From an uncultured Pseudomonadota bacterium (lineage in GTDB: Bacteria > Myxococcota_A > UBA796 > CAJQPC01), in the NCBI GenBank assembly GCA_913060515.1, contig CAJXRZ010000007.1:1-64000 (forward strand): DNA of 64,000 nt, written 5' to 3'. Numbering within the stretch: the stretch's first letter is position 1; each line of letters opens with the position of its first letter. The notes under the pieces were generated by a model. That model made no database searches, was not told where the DNA came from, and saw only the letters and a program-made list of their open reading frames with translations. The position numbers and the translations under genes were made by a program. Shown here piece by piece: positions 42,428 through 50,333 of this stretch.

Positions 42428-42880
42428 ATGAGCCTGATCGACGACGTCCAAGCCTTCTTCAACGCGGACGACTGGAACCCCACCCCCATGGAGAGCGATC
42501 CCCTGGCACTGGTGATGGGTTTTGTGGGCGAGGCCGCTCGCTGGCAGTGCTACTGCAAGGTTCGCGAAGAGCAGCACCAGATCCTCTTCTACAGCATCGC
42601 GCCCACGCCCGTCCCCGAAGACAAGCGCTCCGTGGTGGCCGAGTTCATCACACGGGCCAACTATGGCCTCATTATCGGCAACCTGGAGATGGACTTCGAC
42701 GACGGTGAAGTTCGCTACAAGAGCGCGGTGGACGTGGAAGGCGCACCCTTCAGCTCCTCCAGCGTTCGCAACATCGTGTACGCCAACGTGTTGACCATGG
42801 ACCGCTACTTGCCTGGCTTGCTGGCCATCGTGCACGGCGACGTGAGCGCCGCAGACGCGATCGCCAAGGTCGAGGGATAG
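42428..42880 (+). CDS. YbjN-like protein (chaperone-like fold)
   Basis: 150 residues. SLIDDVQAFFNADDWNPTP, WQCYCKVREEQHQILFYSIAP and RANYGLIIGNLEMDFDDGEVRYKSAVDVEG match the rhythm of YbjN-type proteins, which share the fold of type III secretion chaperones. No enzyme motif is present. ATG at 42428 has GGAG 5 bases upstream. It is alone between the DnaA-box region and the convergent exported protein gene. Confidence 0.72.
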   Translation: MSLIDDVQAFFNADDWNPTPMESDPLALVMGFVGEAARWQCYCKVREEQHQILFYSIAPTPVPEDKRSVVAEFITRANYGLIIGNLEMDFDDGEVRYKSAVDVEGAPFSSSSVRNIVYANVLTMDRYLPGLLAIVHGDVSAADAIAKVEG

Positions 42881-42918
42881 GACTTTAGGGCTGCCTCTCG
42901 GGGCTCAGGCCCAGGGAC

Positions 42919-43455
42919 TTAGGCCTTCAGGATGCGCTGTAGGGTGGTGATGTCCACCCGCAGGGCTCCGTCTCCAATGAAAGTGCAGCTGCCGCCCGCA
43001 TCCAGGGCGTCCAGCTCGCTCTGGCCCTCGCGCACCTCCAGGCACTCTGCGCTTCCGCTTCCAGCCCAGTCAACGGCCAGGCGTGGCGTGAGGCGAACCT
43101 CGCTGACGTGGGGCCCCGCCTCCATCACCCACAGCTCCATGTGCGCGGTGTCCGGCAAAGCCGGCGCAGCTCGGGTGCCCAGCTTGTTCAAGGTCGTGGA
43201 GAAAACCCCATCTACGCAGTCCACCTTGGGGAACTGCTCCCAGATCACCTTGCGGCCCATGCCGTCATCGAAGAAGGCGACGCGCAGACGCACCTTGTCT
43301 CGGGTGACGGTTTGTCCTCTGTGACTCAGTGTGCCGCCAAGCTCCAAGAGCAGCTTGGGGTCCTCTTCCTTCTTGGCAAAGGCTGGAAGGGGGGCAAGCA
43401 GAAAGGTAGCGCTGGCCGCGGCCAGCAGATCTCGGCGTCTCAAAGGCGACTCCAT
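42919..43455 (-). CDS. exported protein with Tat-type signal
   Basis: 178 residues. The N-terminus MESPLRRRDLLAAASATFLLAPLPAFA has an RRRDLL twin-arginine motif, a hydrophobic core and an AFA cleavage site. The mature part is beta-rich, with a pair of Cys (DCVD; SAECLEV) and GGSCTFIGDG near the end. I do not recognise a family. It is divergent from the metallo-beta-lactamase-fold gene; only 30 bases separate the two starts. Confidence 0.7.
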   Translation of the reverse strand: MESPLRRRDLLAAASATFLLAPLPAFAKKEEDPKLLLELGGTLSHRGQTVTRDKVRLRVAFFDDGMGRKVIWEQFPKVDCVDGVFSTTLNKLGTRAAPALPDTAHMELWVMEAGPHVSEVRLTPRLAVDWAGSGSAECLEVREGQSELDALDAGGSCTFIGDGALRVDITTLQRILKA

Positions 43456-43472
43456 CGGGGATTGCCCTAGTC

Positions 43473-43478
43473 TACACT
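43473..43478 (+). promoter_or_regulatory. -10-like TACACT, leaderless MBL-fold gene
   Basis: TACACT lies 7 bases before ATG 43486, with no ribosome-binding site. Confidence 0.42.
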
Positions 43479-43485
43479 TCGCGCC

Positions 43486-44397
43486 ATGCTGCTCTTCCCT
43501 AGCCTCACGGCGAGCCTGTTGGCCTGCCTCTCTCTGCCCTCCCCTCCTGCGGCGACCGACCAGGTCCTCGGTCCGGTCAACCGAAGCGGCTTGCCCCAGA
43601 CCAGCCTTCGGGCCCACCACAGCGCCCGAATGTCCTTGCCCCAGCACCAAGCGGTGGCTGGCGGAGACCGGAAGCAGGACGATGGTGGACTGATCACCGC
43701 CTACCTCTTTGAGCACCCCCAGGGCCGTGTCCTTATCGACGCCGGACTGGGTCGGCGCACCAAGATGGACCCCAAGGACTATCCAGGACCGCTCTTGATC
43801 AAGGCCCTGGGCGAGTTCCGAATGGGGGACCCCACCGTCACGGCCTTGGCGGATCTGGGGTTGAGCGGGGATTCCATCGACACGGTGATCCTCACCCACA
43901 CCCACTACGACCACATCGGCGGCTTGGAGGACTTTCCCGCAGCCGAGGTCAGAGTGACCGCCCAGGAGCTGGCCTTTGGCTTGAACCAGCCCAGCAACTG
44001 GAGTGAGCCCCTGGCTCGGGCCAATGTGGAGACCTTCACCTTCGATGGCGGCACCTACGGCCCCTTCAGCCGCCACCACGACTTCTTCGGAGACGGCAGC
44101 TTGATCCTACTGCCTGCGCCAGGACACACTCCGGGCTCAACGATGGTCTTGGTCAACCTGCCGCAGACCAGCGTGCTGATCATGGGCGACGCCGCCTGGA
44201 CCGAGGAGAACTGGGCGGAGCCCATGCCGAAGGGGGGCCTGCCGCGCCGGGTCTTCGACAGCGACTGGGAGCAGGGAATGGCTGCCTTGTACCAGGTCAA
44301 CTCATGGGCCAAGGCATGGCCGGAGCTGGTGGTGCTCAGCGGACACGACGCCGGGAACGAGGACAAGCTGCCGGCCTGGCCAGACGCGCTGCACTAG
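43486..44397 (+). CDS. metallo-beta-lactamase-fold hydrolase
   Basis: 303 residues with a short signal-like N-terminus (LLFPSLTASLLACLSL). The zinc motif H-x-H-x-D-H is complete at His138, His140, Asp142, His143 (THTHYDHIGG), with LPAPGHTPGS, IMGDAAW and SGHDAG supplying the remaining ligands. The overall order resembles N-acyl-homoserine-lactone lactonases and related hydrolases, but substrate choice cannot be read from these motifs. Its stop is 5 bases from the convergent M50 gene. Confidence 0.88.
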   Translation: MLLFPSLTASLLACLSLPSPPAATDQVLGPVNRSGLPQTSLRAHHSARMSLPQHQAVAGGDRKQDDGGLITAYLFEHPQGRVLIDAGLGRRTKMDPKDYPGPLLIKALGEFRMGDPTVTALADLGLSGDSIDTVILTHTHYDHIGGLEDFPAAEVRVTAQELAFGLNQPSNWSEPLARANVETFTFDGGTYGPFSRHHDFFGDGSLILLPAPGHTPGSTMVLVNLPQTSVLIMGDAAWTEENWAEPMPKGGLPRRVFDSDWEQGMAALYQVNSWAKAWPELVVLSGHDAGNEDKLPAWPDALH

Positions 44398-44402
44398 CTC
44401 GC

Positions 44403-45593
44403 TTAGCGCAACAGTCGCTTGGACGAAGGCCGCCTCTCTGGGACCAGCTCTACGCCAGCGACCTCACCGAGGCGGCGTGCCAAGGGCAGTCTGTCCTCGG
44501 GCAGGGCCGCAGCCAATGCACGGTCGGCCGCCCAGCGAGCCCTGGCCGCGAGGTGATCTGCGTCCTGGAGGGATCCCCTCTCCTTCAAGCTATGGGCCGC
44601 TTGAAACAAGGTCATCGCGGCCGCGGGCAGATCGAAGAAGCCCAGATCCAGGCTCTGAGAGAGGCGCCGGGCCGAGCTGAGAATTCGCGCGTGGTCCTTC
44701 TCTTGAAGGGCGCACTCAAGCTGCAGGCAGGCGGCGTCCCGAGCGATGGGCCCAGGGGCGCCGACCAACTCCGAGAGCAGCTCCCGGGCCTTCTTCGGAC
44801 TGCCCTGCTCCAGCCAGCAACGGGCCTCGGCCAAGGCCAGCATGTCCCGGGACAGAGGGGGCAGGCTGTGGGACATGTCCTGGCGGTAGCGCTGGATGCG
44901 CTGGAGGGCGCCCAAGCTGGCCCCGGCGCTGCGCTCTTGCTCGGCGCGCACAAAGGTGAACAGCCCCTCGAGCTGGGGTTCAGCCATCAGGACCAGCTCA
45001 TTGGGGGCCCAGGGGTCGACCTCTTGGCCCGTGACCACGTCCATCCACTGAAGCATGGTGCGACACCACGCCACGCCCAGATCGGAGCGGTTCTGGGTCT
45101 CCAAGCGCAGCACCTTGGCGATCTGGTCGCGCTGGGCGTAGTGGGGGCCGCCTCTGGCACCGCCCAACCACGGCGAGATCAGCTTGTAGCCGTCGCTGAC
45201 GTAGCCCCCAAAGCGCAGAGGCAGCAGGTTCCAAGCCAAGACCAGCAGGTTGAACCACATCGCACCGCTCAGGGCCGGAAAGCGCTCGGCCAAGGGCCAG
45301 AGGACCAGAGCCAGCAGGCCTTGGAAGATCAGTCCACCGGAGTGGTAGAGCCAGCGCCGCTCAGGGATGACGTCGACCGGAATGGCGACACACTGCCCCC
45401 CGCTGAAGATCCAGCGTCCCAGGTACACGATGGTGCCCCGGCGGGTGCGGAAGTGCAGCAGCGGCGCGCCATGCCCGATGCCAAAGCTGGTCACACGGTA
45501 GCCAGCAGGTTTGGCGGCCAAGGCATGCCCGAGCTCGTGCAGCACCGCGATGAGCGGAACCGAGAGCAGCCAAGCCAGGGTGGTGTGCGTCAT
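44403..45593 (-). CDS. M50-family intramembrane-type metalloprotease
   Basis: 396 residues. The first membrane helix carries H19-E20-L-G-H23, the zinc site of M50 (site-2 protease) enzymes, and NLLPLRFGGYVSDG near 145-158 matches the N-x-x-P-x-x-x-x-D-G motif with the third ligand. Four or so helices make up residues 1-170; the rest is a soluble helical, TPR-like region. Such enzymes cut membrane proteins to release regulators. ATG at 45593 has AGGA 6 bases upstream. It is divergent from the pseudokinase gene. Confidence 0.87.
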   Translation of the reverse strand: MTHTTLAWLLSVPLIAVLHELGHALAAKPAGYRVTSFGIGHGAPLLHFRTRRGTIVYLGRWIFSGGQCVAIPVDVIPERRWLYHSGGLIFQGLLALVLWPLAERFPALSGAMWFNLLVLAWNLLPLRFGGYVSDGYKLISPWLGGARGGPHYAQRDQIAKVLRLETQNRSDLGVAWCRTMLQWMDVVTGQEVDPWAPNELVLMAEPQLEGLFTFVRAEQERSAGASLGALQRIQRYRQDMSHSLPPLSRDMLALAEARCWLEQGSPKKARELLSELVGAPGPIARDAACLQLECALQEKDHARILSSARRLSQSLDLGFFDLPAAAMTLFQAAHSLKERGSLQDADHLAARARWAADRALAAALPEDRLPLARRLGEVAGVELVPERRPSSKRLLR

Positions 45594-45632
45594 GGTGGGT
45601 CCTGACAGCAACATAGACCAAGGGTTCCCCGG

Positions 45633-45647
45633 GCCTGTTAAACAGGC
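45633..45647. promoter_or_regulatory. palindrome over the pseudokinase promoter
   Basis: GCCTGTT-A-AACAGGC is a perfect 15-base inverted repeat between the divergent M50 and pseudokinase genes. It contains TAAACA (45639-45644), a -10-like element 6 bases before ATG 45651, so a protein bound here would block transcription. Confidence 0.5.
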
Positions 45648-45650
45648 GCC

Positions 45651-46892
45651 ATGTCCTCTGCCGATCTCCGCAGCCTTCCTCTCGCCGACCTGGAGCACCT
45701 CCTGGTCGATGTGCTGGGCGATCTGCCCCCGGGATGGACCGCCAGACGGCAGGCCTTGGAGCGCGCGGCCGACAGCCCCGCTCAGCTCCAAGCCCTGGAT
45801 CCCCTCCTGCTCGCAGTGCGCGCACTGGAGACCATCGAGTCGGGCCTGCCCATACAGATCGGCGGCCTGCGTCGCGGTGAGATCTGGGAACAGGACGCCA
45901 TCAGCGTGAGCTTCGATGCCTGGCGGCGCGGACAGCGTGTGCTCCTGCGGGCCCTGCGTCCCGAGCTGCGCGGCGACCCAGTCTGGCAGCGCCGTCTACA
46001 TGCCAGCACCCGATGGCCCGCACCTCACCCTCTGCCGGGTGCCCTTCGCATGCAGGGAGAATGGCCGATGCTGGAATACCCGCTGCATGGCCCCTCTCTC
46101 TCCCAGCTCTTGCCGGCAGATGAGCGCCCAGACACCCAGCTGATCGCCCTGGCTTTGGAGGGTGGCCTGGCCGGCTTGGAAGCCCTGCACGCCCGAGGCC
46201 AGGTGCACGGTCACTTGAGCGCACGGCACTTGGTGCGCACCGAGACCGGATTTGAGCTGATCTGGCTGGATCCCGTTCTGGCCATCGCATCCAGCCCTGA
46301 GCAGGATCTACGAGACCTGGGCAAGGCCGTGGCGACCCTGGATCCCAGCGGCAGCGACCCCGTCGGTGAGCTGGCCCGTTCCATGGCCCACGAGCCACCT
46401 CCCAGCGTGGACATGGCCAGAGCCTTGCTCTCGCGCACCCTGGCAGAGGCCTTGGCCGAGCGCCGCCACGAGCTGGCCATGCGCGCCCGTGACCAAGCCA
46501 AGCGCGCCCGAGAGGAGCGCCTGCTCAGCGCCACCAAGCGCCTGGGCATCGCCATCTCTCCCCCCGTCGGCCAGTTCTGCCTTCGCGCCGGACAAGACAG
46601 CGTGCTCGTCGTCGTCGACAGCGACGGCACCAAGATCAAGGGCGGCCCTGTGGCCGGAATGCCCGCACGCTTCATGCCCCGCGTCTGGGACGCCGAGCAA
46701 GGCCTGGACCCTGTGGCCAGCCGCGCCCTGCTGCGCGCCTGGGCCAGCCGAAAGACCGGCGATGAGACCCGCCGCGCCAAGATGCAAGCCGAGCTTGGAG
46801 TGGACGACGCCGGCGCCATGAACCTATGCCGATGGCTGAGCTGCCAAGCCAGGCTTCGGGCGGTGAGGATGCTGCTGGAGCTGGGAAGCTGA
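45651..46892 (+). CDS. pseudokinase-like protein
   Basis: 413 residues. Residues about 75-260 follow the order of a Ser/Thr kinase domain, but the key positions are lost: the VAIK-like strand reads VLLRALRP (no Lys), the catalytic loop reads VHGHLSARHLV (HRD becomes H186-G-H188, and the Asn five residues on is His193), and DFG reads D207-P-V. It should not phosphorylate and may instead bind a partner. A helical region (about 270-310, rich in Arg/Glu/Ala) and a C-terminal domain of unknown fold follow. No Shine-Dalgarno site is visible. It is 76 bases before the NACHT gene on the same strand. Confidence 0.75.
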   Translation: MSSADLRSLPLADLEHLLVDVLGDLPPGWTARRQALERAADSPAQLQALDPLLLAVRALETIESGLPIQIGGLRRGEIWEQDAISVSFDAWRRGQRVLLRALRPELRGDPVWQRRLHASTRWPAPHPLPGALRMQGEWPMLEYPLHGPSLSQLLPADERPDTQLIALALEGGLAGLEALHARGQVHGHLSARHLVRTETGFELIWLDPVLAIASSPEQDLRDLGKAVATLDPSGSDPVGELARSMAHEPPPSVDMARALLSRTLAEALAERRHELAMRARDQAKRAREERLLSATKRLGIAISPPVGQFCLRAGQDSVLVVVDSDGTKIKGGPVAGMPARFMPRVWDAEQGLDPVASRALLRAWASRKTGDETRRAKMQAELGVDDAGAMNLCRWLSCQARLRAVRMLLELGS

Positions 46893-46930
46893 GCTCGGCG
46901 TTGCTGGAGATGCGACTGCGATCTGCCCCC

Positions 46931-46945
46931 GGACAGATCCTGTCC
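46931..46945 (+). promoter_or_regulatory. palindrome upstream of the NACHT gene
   Basis: GGACAG-ATC-CTGTCC is a perfect 15-base inverted repeat centred about 31 bases before GTG 46969, in the -35 region of the TACCCT element. It is a good operator candidate. Confidence 0.5.
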
Positions 46946-46956
46946 TCCCCCCGCGC

Positions 46957-46962
46957 TACCCT
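46957..46962 (+). promoter_or_regulatory. -10-like TACCCT, leaderless NACHT gene
   Basis: TACCCT lies exactly 6 bases before GTG 46969, without a ribosome-binding site. Confidence 0.45.
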
Positions 46963-46968
46963 TCCCCA

Positions 46969-49002
46969 GTGACCACCTCCCCCCAGCAGATCGCCCGCCA
47001 CTGGCGCACCCGAATGGCCCACCACCACACCCGGTGGGAGAGCCGCCTGATCCAACCGACGGGCGACTTGCCCTTGGATCGCATGCTGGTGCCCTTCAAG
47101 CTCTCCTGGCCCGGAAACGCCGGTCAGGTGGTGGACGTCCAAGAGCTGGCGACGGACCGGAGCGTGGTGCTGGGCGTTGCTGGCTCCGGAAAGAGCACCT
47201 TTGCCAAGTGGCTCGCCAACGAGACCTTGGCCAAGGGCGTCGCACTGCCGGTGTTGATCCGTCTGCGCGACCTGGATCCCCAGTCTGAACACCTCAGCGT
47301 GGACCAAGCGCTGGAGTCCTACCTGCTCCAGCAGATCCCCCAAGCCAGCCCCGGATTCTTGGACCCCCTTCTGCGGGATCCCCAAGCGCCACCGGTGCTG
47401 CTGATTCTGGATGGCTGGGACGAGCTGGGAGGACGTGCCCCGGCCCTTCGACAGCAACTCTTGGGCCTGCTCACCAGCTACCCGCGCTTGGGCTTGGTGC
47501 TCACGGCCCGTCCCGGGGCTCTGGCGCTGCCGGGCTCGGACGAGGACACCCAGGTCCTGCACCTGGACCTGCTGGACGAGAAGGGCGTGGCCCAACTCAG
47601 CGAGAAGATCCTGAGCGTGCTCTCCCCCGAGGCGCCGGCCACCCAGGACTTCCTCCGCAACCTGGCCGAGCACCCCAAGGCCATGGCGCTGGCCCGCAGG
47701 CCCCTGTTGCTTCAGATGCTGCTGATGCACCATCCGGACCCCCTGCCCCGCTCCACCGCCCGCCTGTATCAGGCCTGCATTGAGGGCCTGCTCGAAGAGC
47801 GTGACCCCGAGCAGATCCGCTTGCCGGAGCTCACCGCCCTGGCCTTCAGACTGCAGGAGCTCCAAGCCCAGGAGGTGCGCAACAGCCACCTCCCCCCAAA
47901 CTGGTCCCTCAGCAAGCGCCGCAGCTTTTTGGCTTGGGCCCAGCGGGACTCGGGCCTGCTGGAGCAGCGGCAGAGCAGCGGGGAGCTGGTGTTCATCTAC
48001 AGCTCCGTGCGGGAGTACCTGGCCGCTGCGCACCTGCACCTGCAAGACCAAGCACCCGTGCCGCGCATCGCCGAGTTGGCCGAGCACGCCTCCTGGGCGC
48101 CGGTTCTGCGCATGTGGATCGGCCTGCTGGAGCCCCCCGAGCGCAAGGCCCTTCACGCCCTCATTCAAGACCGATCCAAGTCCGCACACTGGGCGCTCTG
48201 GCTGCGCCTACACGCCCTCTGCTTGGACACTGAGCTCGGAGAGCTGGCCCGCCCCTCCAAGCTCAGCCCTACAGGGGCCTTCTTGGCCGCCATCAACGGC
48301 GCGTGCAGCTCCAGCGCCTGCGTGGCCACCGGTCGGGTGCTCTCTGCAGGCTCCCCCCTCTGGCCCGGCAGCCCCTGGGAGTTGGCGCTGCTGGGGGCGT
48401 GGCCAAACCGGCGCGTGGGCATCTCCCGACGCCTGCAGCAGCTCGCGCTCCTGGGCGCCTCCCAAGAGCAGCTCAAGGTGGCCGCCCAAGCCCCCTTGCG
48501 CAGCGCAGACTCCGAGCTGTGGAAGGGGATCTTGGACCAAGTCTGGGGAGGATTCCTGGACGACCACGGCACCTACATGGCGGCGGAGTCCTGGGCCTGG
48601 GCCTCGGCCATGGGAGACCCCGAGCGCCTGCCGGCCTTTCTACCCCAAGACGGGTGGGAGGTCCTGGCACGCACCGAGACCCCAGCGCACCTGGGCGGCA
48701 GCGTGGCCTTGCTGCGGGCGGCTTGTCGCGCACGCCTGGGGCTGGAAAACGCTCTGGACGAGCTGCTCACCATGCCCCAAGCGGATCCCCTCTGGCGCAG
48801 CTTGGCCCTGACGCTCTCCGGCCGACAGAGCAGCGCCGATGTGGCCTTGTTGACGGAGCTGGCCAAGAACCCGGAGCAGCGGCAGGAACCCCTGAGCTGG
48901 GGCCTGCAGTGGATCGTTCGAGGCGATCTGCTCCTCTTGGATGGGCAGGTGCTGCCCCTGGAGGCCCTGGGTCTGGAGCTGCCCTTGGTGGACCTGCTCT
49001 AA
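46969..49002 (+). CDS. NACHT-domain STAND NTPase
   Basis: 677 residues. Walker A is GVAGSGKST (69-77, Lys75). Walker B LILDGWDE has Asp148 followed by the second acidic pair Asp151-Glu152, typical of NACHT rather than plain AAA+. Winged-helix-like and superstructure-forming helices follow (RRPLLLQMLLMHHPDPLPRS is a usual NACHT phrase), and the C-terminal 300 residues are a helical repeat region, a likely sensor. NACHT proteins sense infection or stress and oligomerise; bacterial ones include anti-phage systems. No N-terminal effector domain is recognisable (first 65 residues). The stop overlaps the convergent KAP gene by 4 bases. Confidence 0.88.
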   Translation: MTTSPQQIARHWRTRMAHHHTRWESRLIQPTGDLPLDRMLVPFKLSWPGNAGQVVDVQELATDRSVVLGVAGSGKSTFAKWLANETLAKGVALPVLIRLRDLDPQSEHLSVDQALESYLLQQIPQASPGFLDPLLRDPQAPPVLLILDGWDELGGRAPALRQQLLGLLTSYPRLGLVLTARPGALALPGSDEDTQVLHLDLLDEKGVAQLSEKILSVLSPEAPATQDFLRNLAEHPKAMALARRPLLLQMLLMHHPDPLPRSTARLYQACIEGLLEERDPEQIRLPELTALAFRLQELQAQEVRNSHLPPNWSLSKRRSFLAWAQRDSGLLEQRQSSGELVFIYSSVREYLAAAHLHLQDQAPVPRIAELAEHASWAPVLRMWIGLLEPPERKALHALIQDRSKSAHWALWLRLHALCLDTELGELARPSKLSPTGAFLAAINGACSSSACVATGRVLSAGSPLWPGSPWELALLGAWPNRRVGISRRLQQLALLGASQEQLKVAAQAPLRSADSELWKGILDQVWGGFLDDHGTYMAAESWAWASAMGDPERLPAFLPQDGWEVLARTETPAHLGGSVALLRAACRARLGLENALDELLTMPQADPLWRSLALTLSGRQSSADVALLTELAKNPEQRQEPLSWGLQWIVRGDLLLLDGQVLPLEALGLELPLVDLL

Positions 49003-50282
49003 AGCCCCAAGAGCGCCAACGTTCCGGCCGCCTCTTCCAGCCAGACCAGATCCCCTTCCAGCAAGGTCATCAGCACCTTGGCCAAGGCTGCATCGGGTGC
49101 CAGGGCCTGGACCTGTGGGTCTCCGTCATAGACCTGGGATTGGTCTCGGCCCACCTGTCGCGCAACCGCGGAGAGCCGCTGGGCGAAGTGCTCTCCAGAT
49201 TGGATCAGCGCCCGATGGGCTGGCCAACGCTCACCCATGGCCATCCACAGCAGCAAAGCCTCGGCGTGGCCTTGGGTGGGGGTCGCGGGCACATCCCCCG
49301 TGCTCTGCAGCAGCGCCAGCTTGCCGGAGAGGCGGCTGAGGACGCGGGGGTTCCGCAGGCTCTGCACCGGCGCGATCTGGTCCACGCTCACCTGTGTCAA
49401 AGGGTCTGGCAAGCAGGTACGCAGGGGGCGCTCGCCTTGGGCGGTCAACACTGGCGCAGCCAATCGGCCCAGCCAGAAGCTTTGGACCGACTGGGCCCGA
49501 AGCCCCGGCAGACTGACCCGCAGATCGAAGATCTTGTCCAAGTAGCGATCGGCGTCCACGCCCTGGCTGCCGTAGGCCTGACGCACCCCTTCTCGCGCCA
49601 AGAAGGGGTCCAGCGCCACGAGCACCGTCACAGGAGCGCCAGCGGCCAACAGGAAGCGAAGTCCTTGGAGCAGGGCCATCTGACGCTCCGGCGCGCAGCG
49701 GTCCAGATCATCGATGCACACCAGCAGACGGGACCCTGCCGCGCTGTAGTCACCCAGGATCGCCTGGGTCAGATCACGAAAGTCTTGGGCCATGGAGGCG
49801 ACGGGATCGCCACCTGAGTCCTCTCCCAGTGCGACCCCGGCGAGCTCCCCGAGAAATGGGGCCGCCAAGTCCAGAACCTGACCGCCTGGCACCACCGCGG
49901 CAGCCCCCTTCAGGCCAAAGTTCAACCCCGCCTTGATCAGGCGCTCGCTGGCGCTCTTTAGCGCCGGACTGAGCTTGCCCTGGCTGCGGGCGTGCAAGGC
50001 TCGAACCAGGGGTGTGAGCAGGTCTGGCGTGCCGTACTGCCAAGGATTGAGCCAGAGAGCCGGACCGGCTGGCCCCGGATCCGAGACGGTCTGGGCAGCC
50101 AAGCGGGCCAAGAGGTCGGTCTTTCCCCTGCCCCATTCGCCCTGCACCGCGATGACGGATCCTGGCGGCAGCTTGGCGGACCAAGTCAGCAGGCGCGAGG
50201 CCACGGCTTGGTGGCCCAGAGCATCAATAGGGAGCGGAAGTCCGGCCTCGAGGGCGGCTTGATTCACAAAGTCAACGCGCAT
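48999..50282 (-). CDS. KAP-family P-loop NTPase
   Basis: 427 residues. Walker A is GEWGRGKT (48-55), NPWQY at 79-83 is the KAP-specific motif, Walker B is LLVCIDDLDR (Asp191, Asp192, Asp194), and DRYLDKIFDLRVSLP near 245 is the conserved KAP segment. KAP NTPases often associate with membranes. A Gly/Ala-rich hydrophobic insertion at about 118-150 could be its membrane part. Roles include phage exclusion (PifA) and membrane signalling. It is convergent with the NACHT gene and has its own leaderless promoter. Confidence 0.87.
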   Translation of the reverse strand: MRVDFVNQAALEAGLPLPIDALGHQAVASRLLTWSAKLPPGSVIAVQGEWGRGKTDLLARLAAQTVSDPGPAGPALWLNPWQYGTPDLLTPLVRALHARSQGKLSPALKSASERLIKAGLNFGLKGAAAVVPGGQVLDLAAPFLGELAGVALGEDSGGDPVASMAQDFRDLTQAILGDYSAAGSRLLVCIDDLDRCAPERQMALLQGLRFLLAAGAPVTVLVALDPFLAREGVRQAYGSQGVDADRYLDKIFDLRVSLPGLRAQSVQSFWLGRLAAPVLTAQGERPLRTCLPDPLTQVSVDQIAPVQSLRNPRVLSRLSGKLALLQSTGDVPATPTQGHAEALLLWMAMGERWPAHRALIQSGEHFAQRLSAVARQVGRDQSQVYDGDPQVQALAPDAALAKVLMTLLEGDLVWLEEAAGTLALLGL

Positions 50283-50287
50283 GAGGC

Positions 50288-50293
50288 AGTGTA
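50288..50293 (-). promoter_or_regulatory. -10-like TACACT, leaderless KAP gene
   Basis: TACACT on the minus strand lies 5 bases before ATG 50282. Confidence 0.42.
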
Positions 50294-50321
50294 GCGCCTC
50301 CTACTCTGAGTACCCAAAGGG

Positions 50322-50327
50322 TAGGCT
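50322..50327 (+). promoter_or_regulatory. -10-like TAGGCT, leaderless DUF2804 gene
   Basis: TAGGCT lies 6 bases before ATG 50334, identical in sequence and spacing to the element at 25633. Confidence 0.45.
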
Positions 50328-50333
50328 CTTCCT

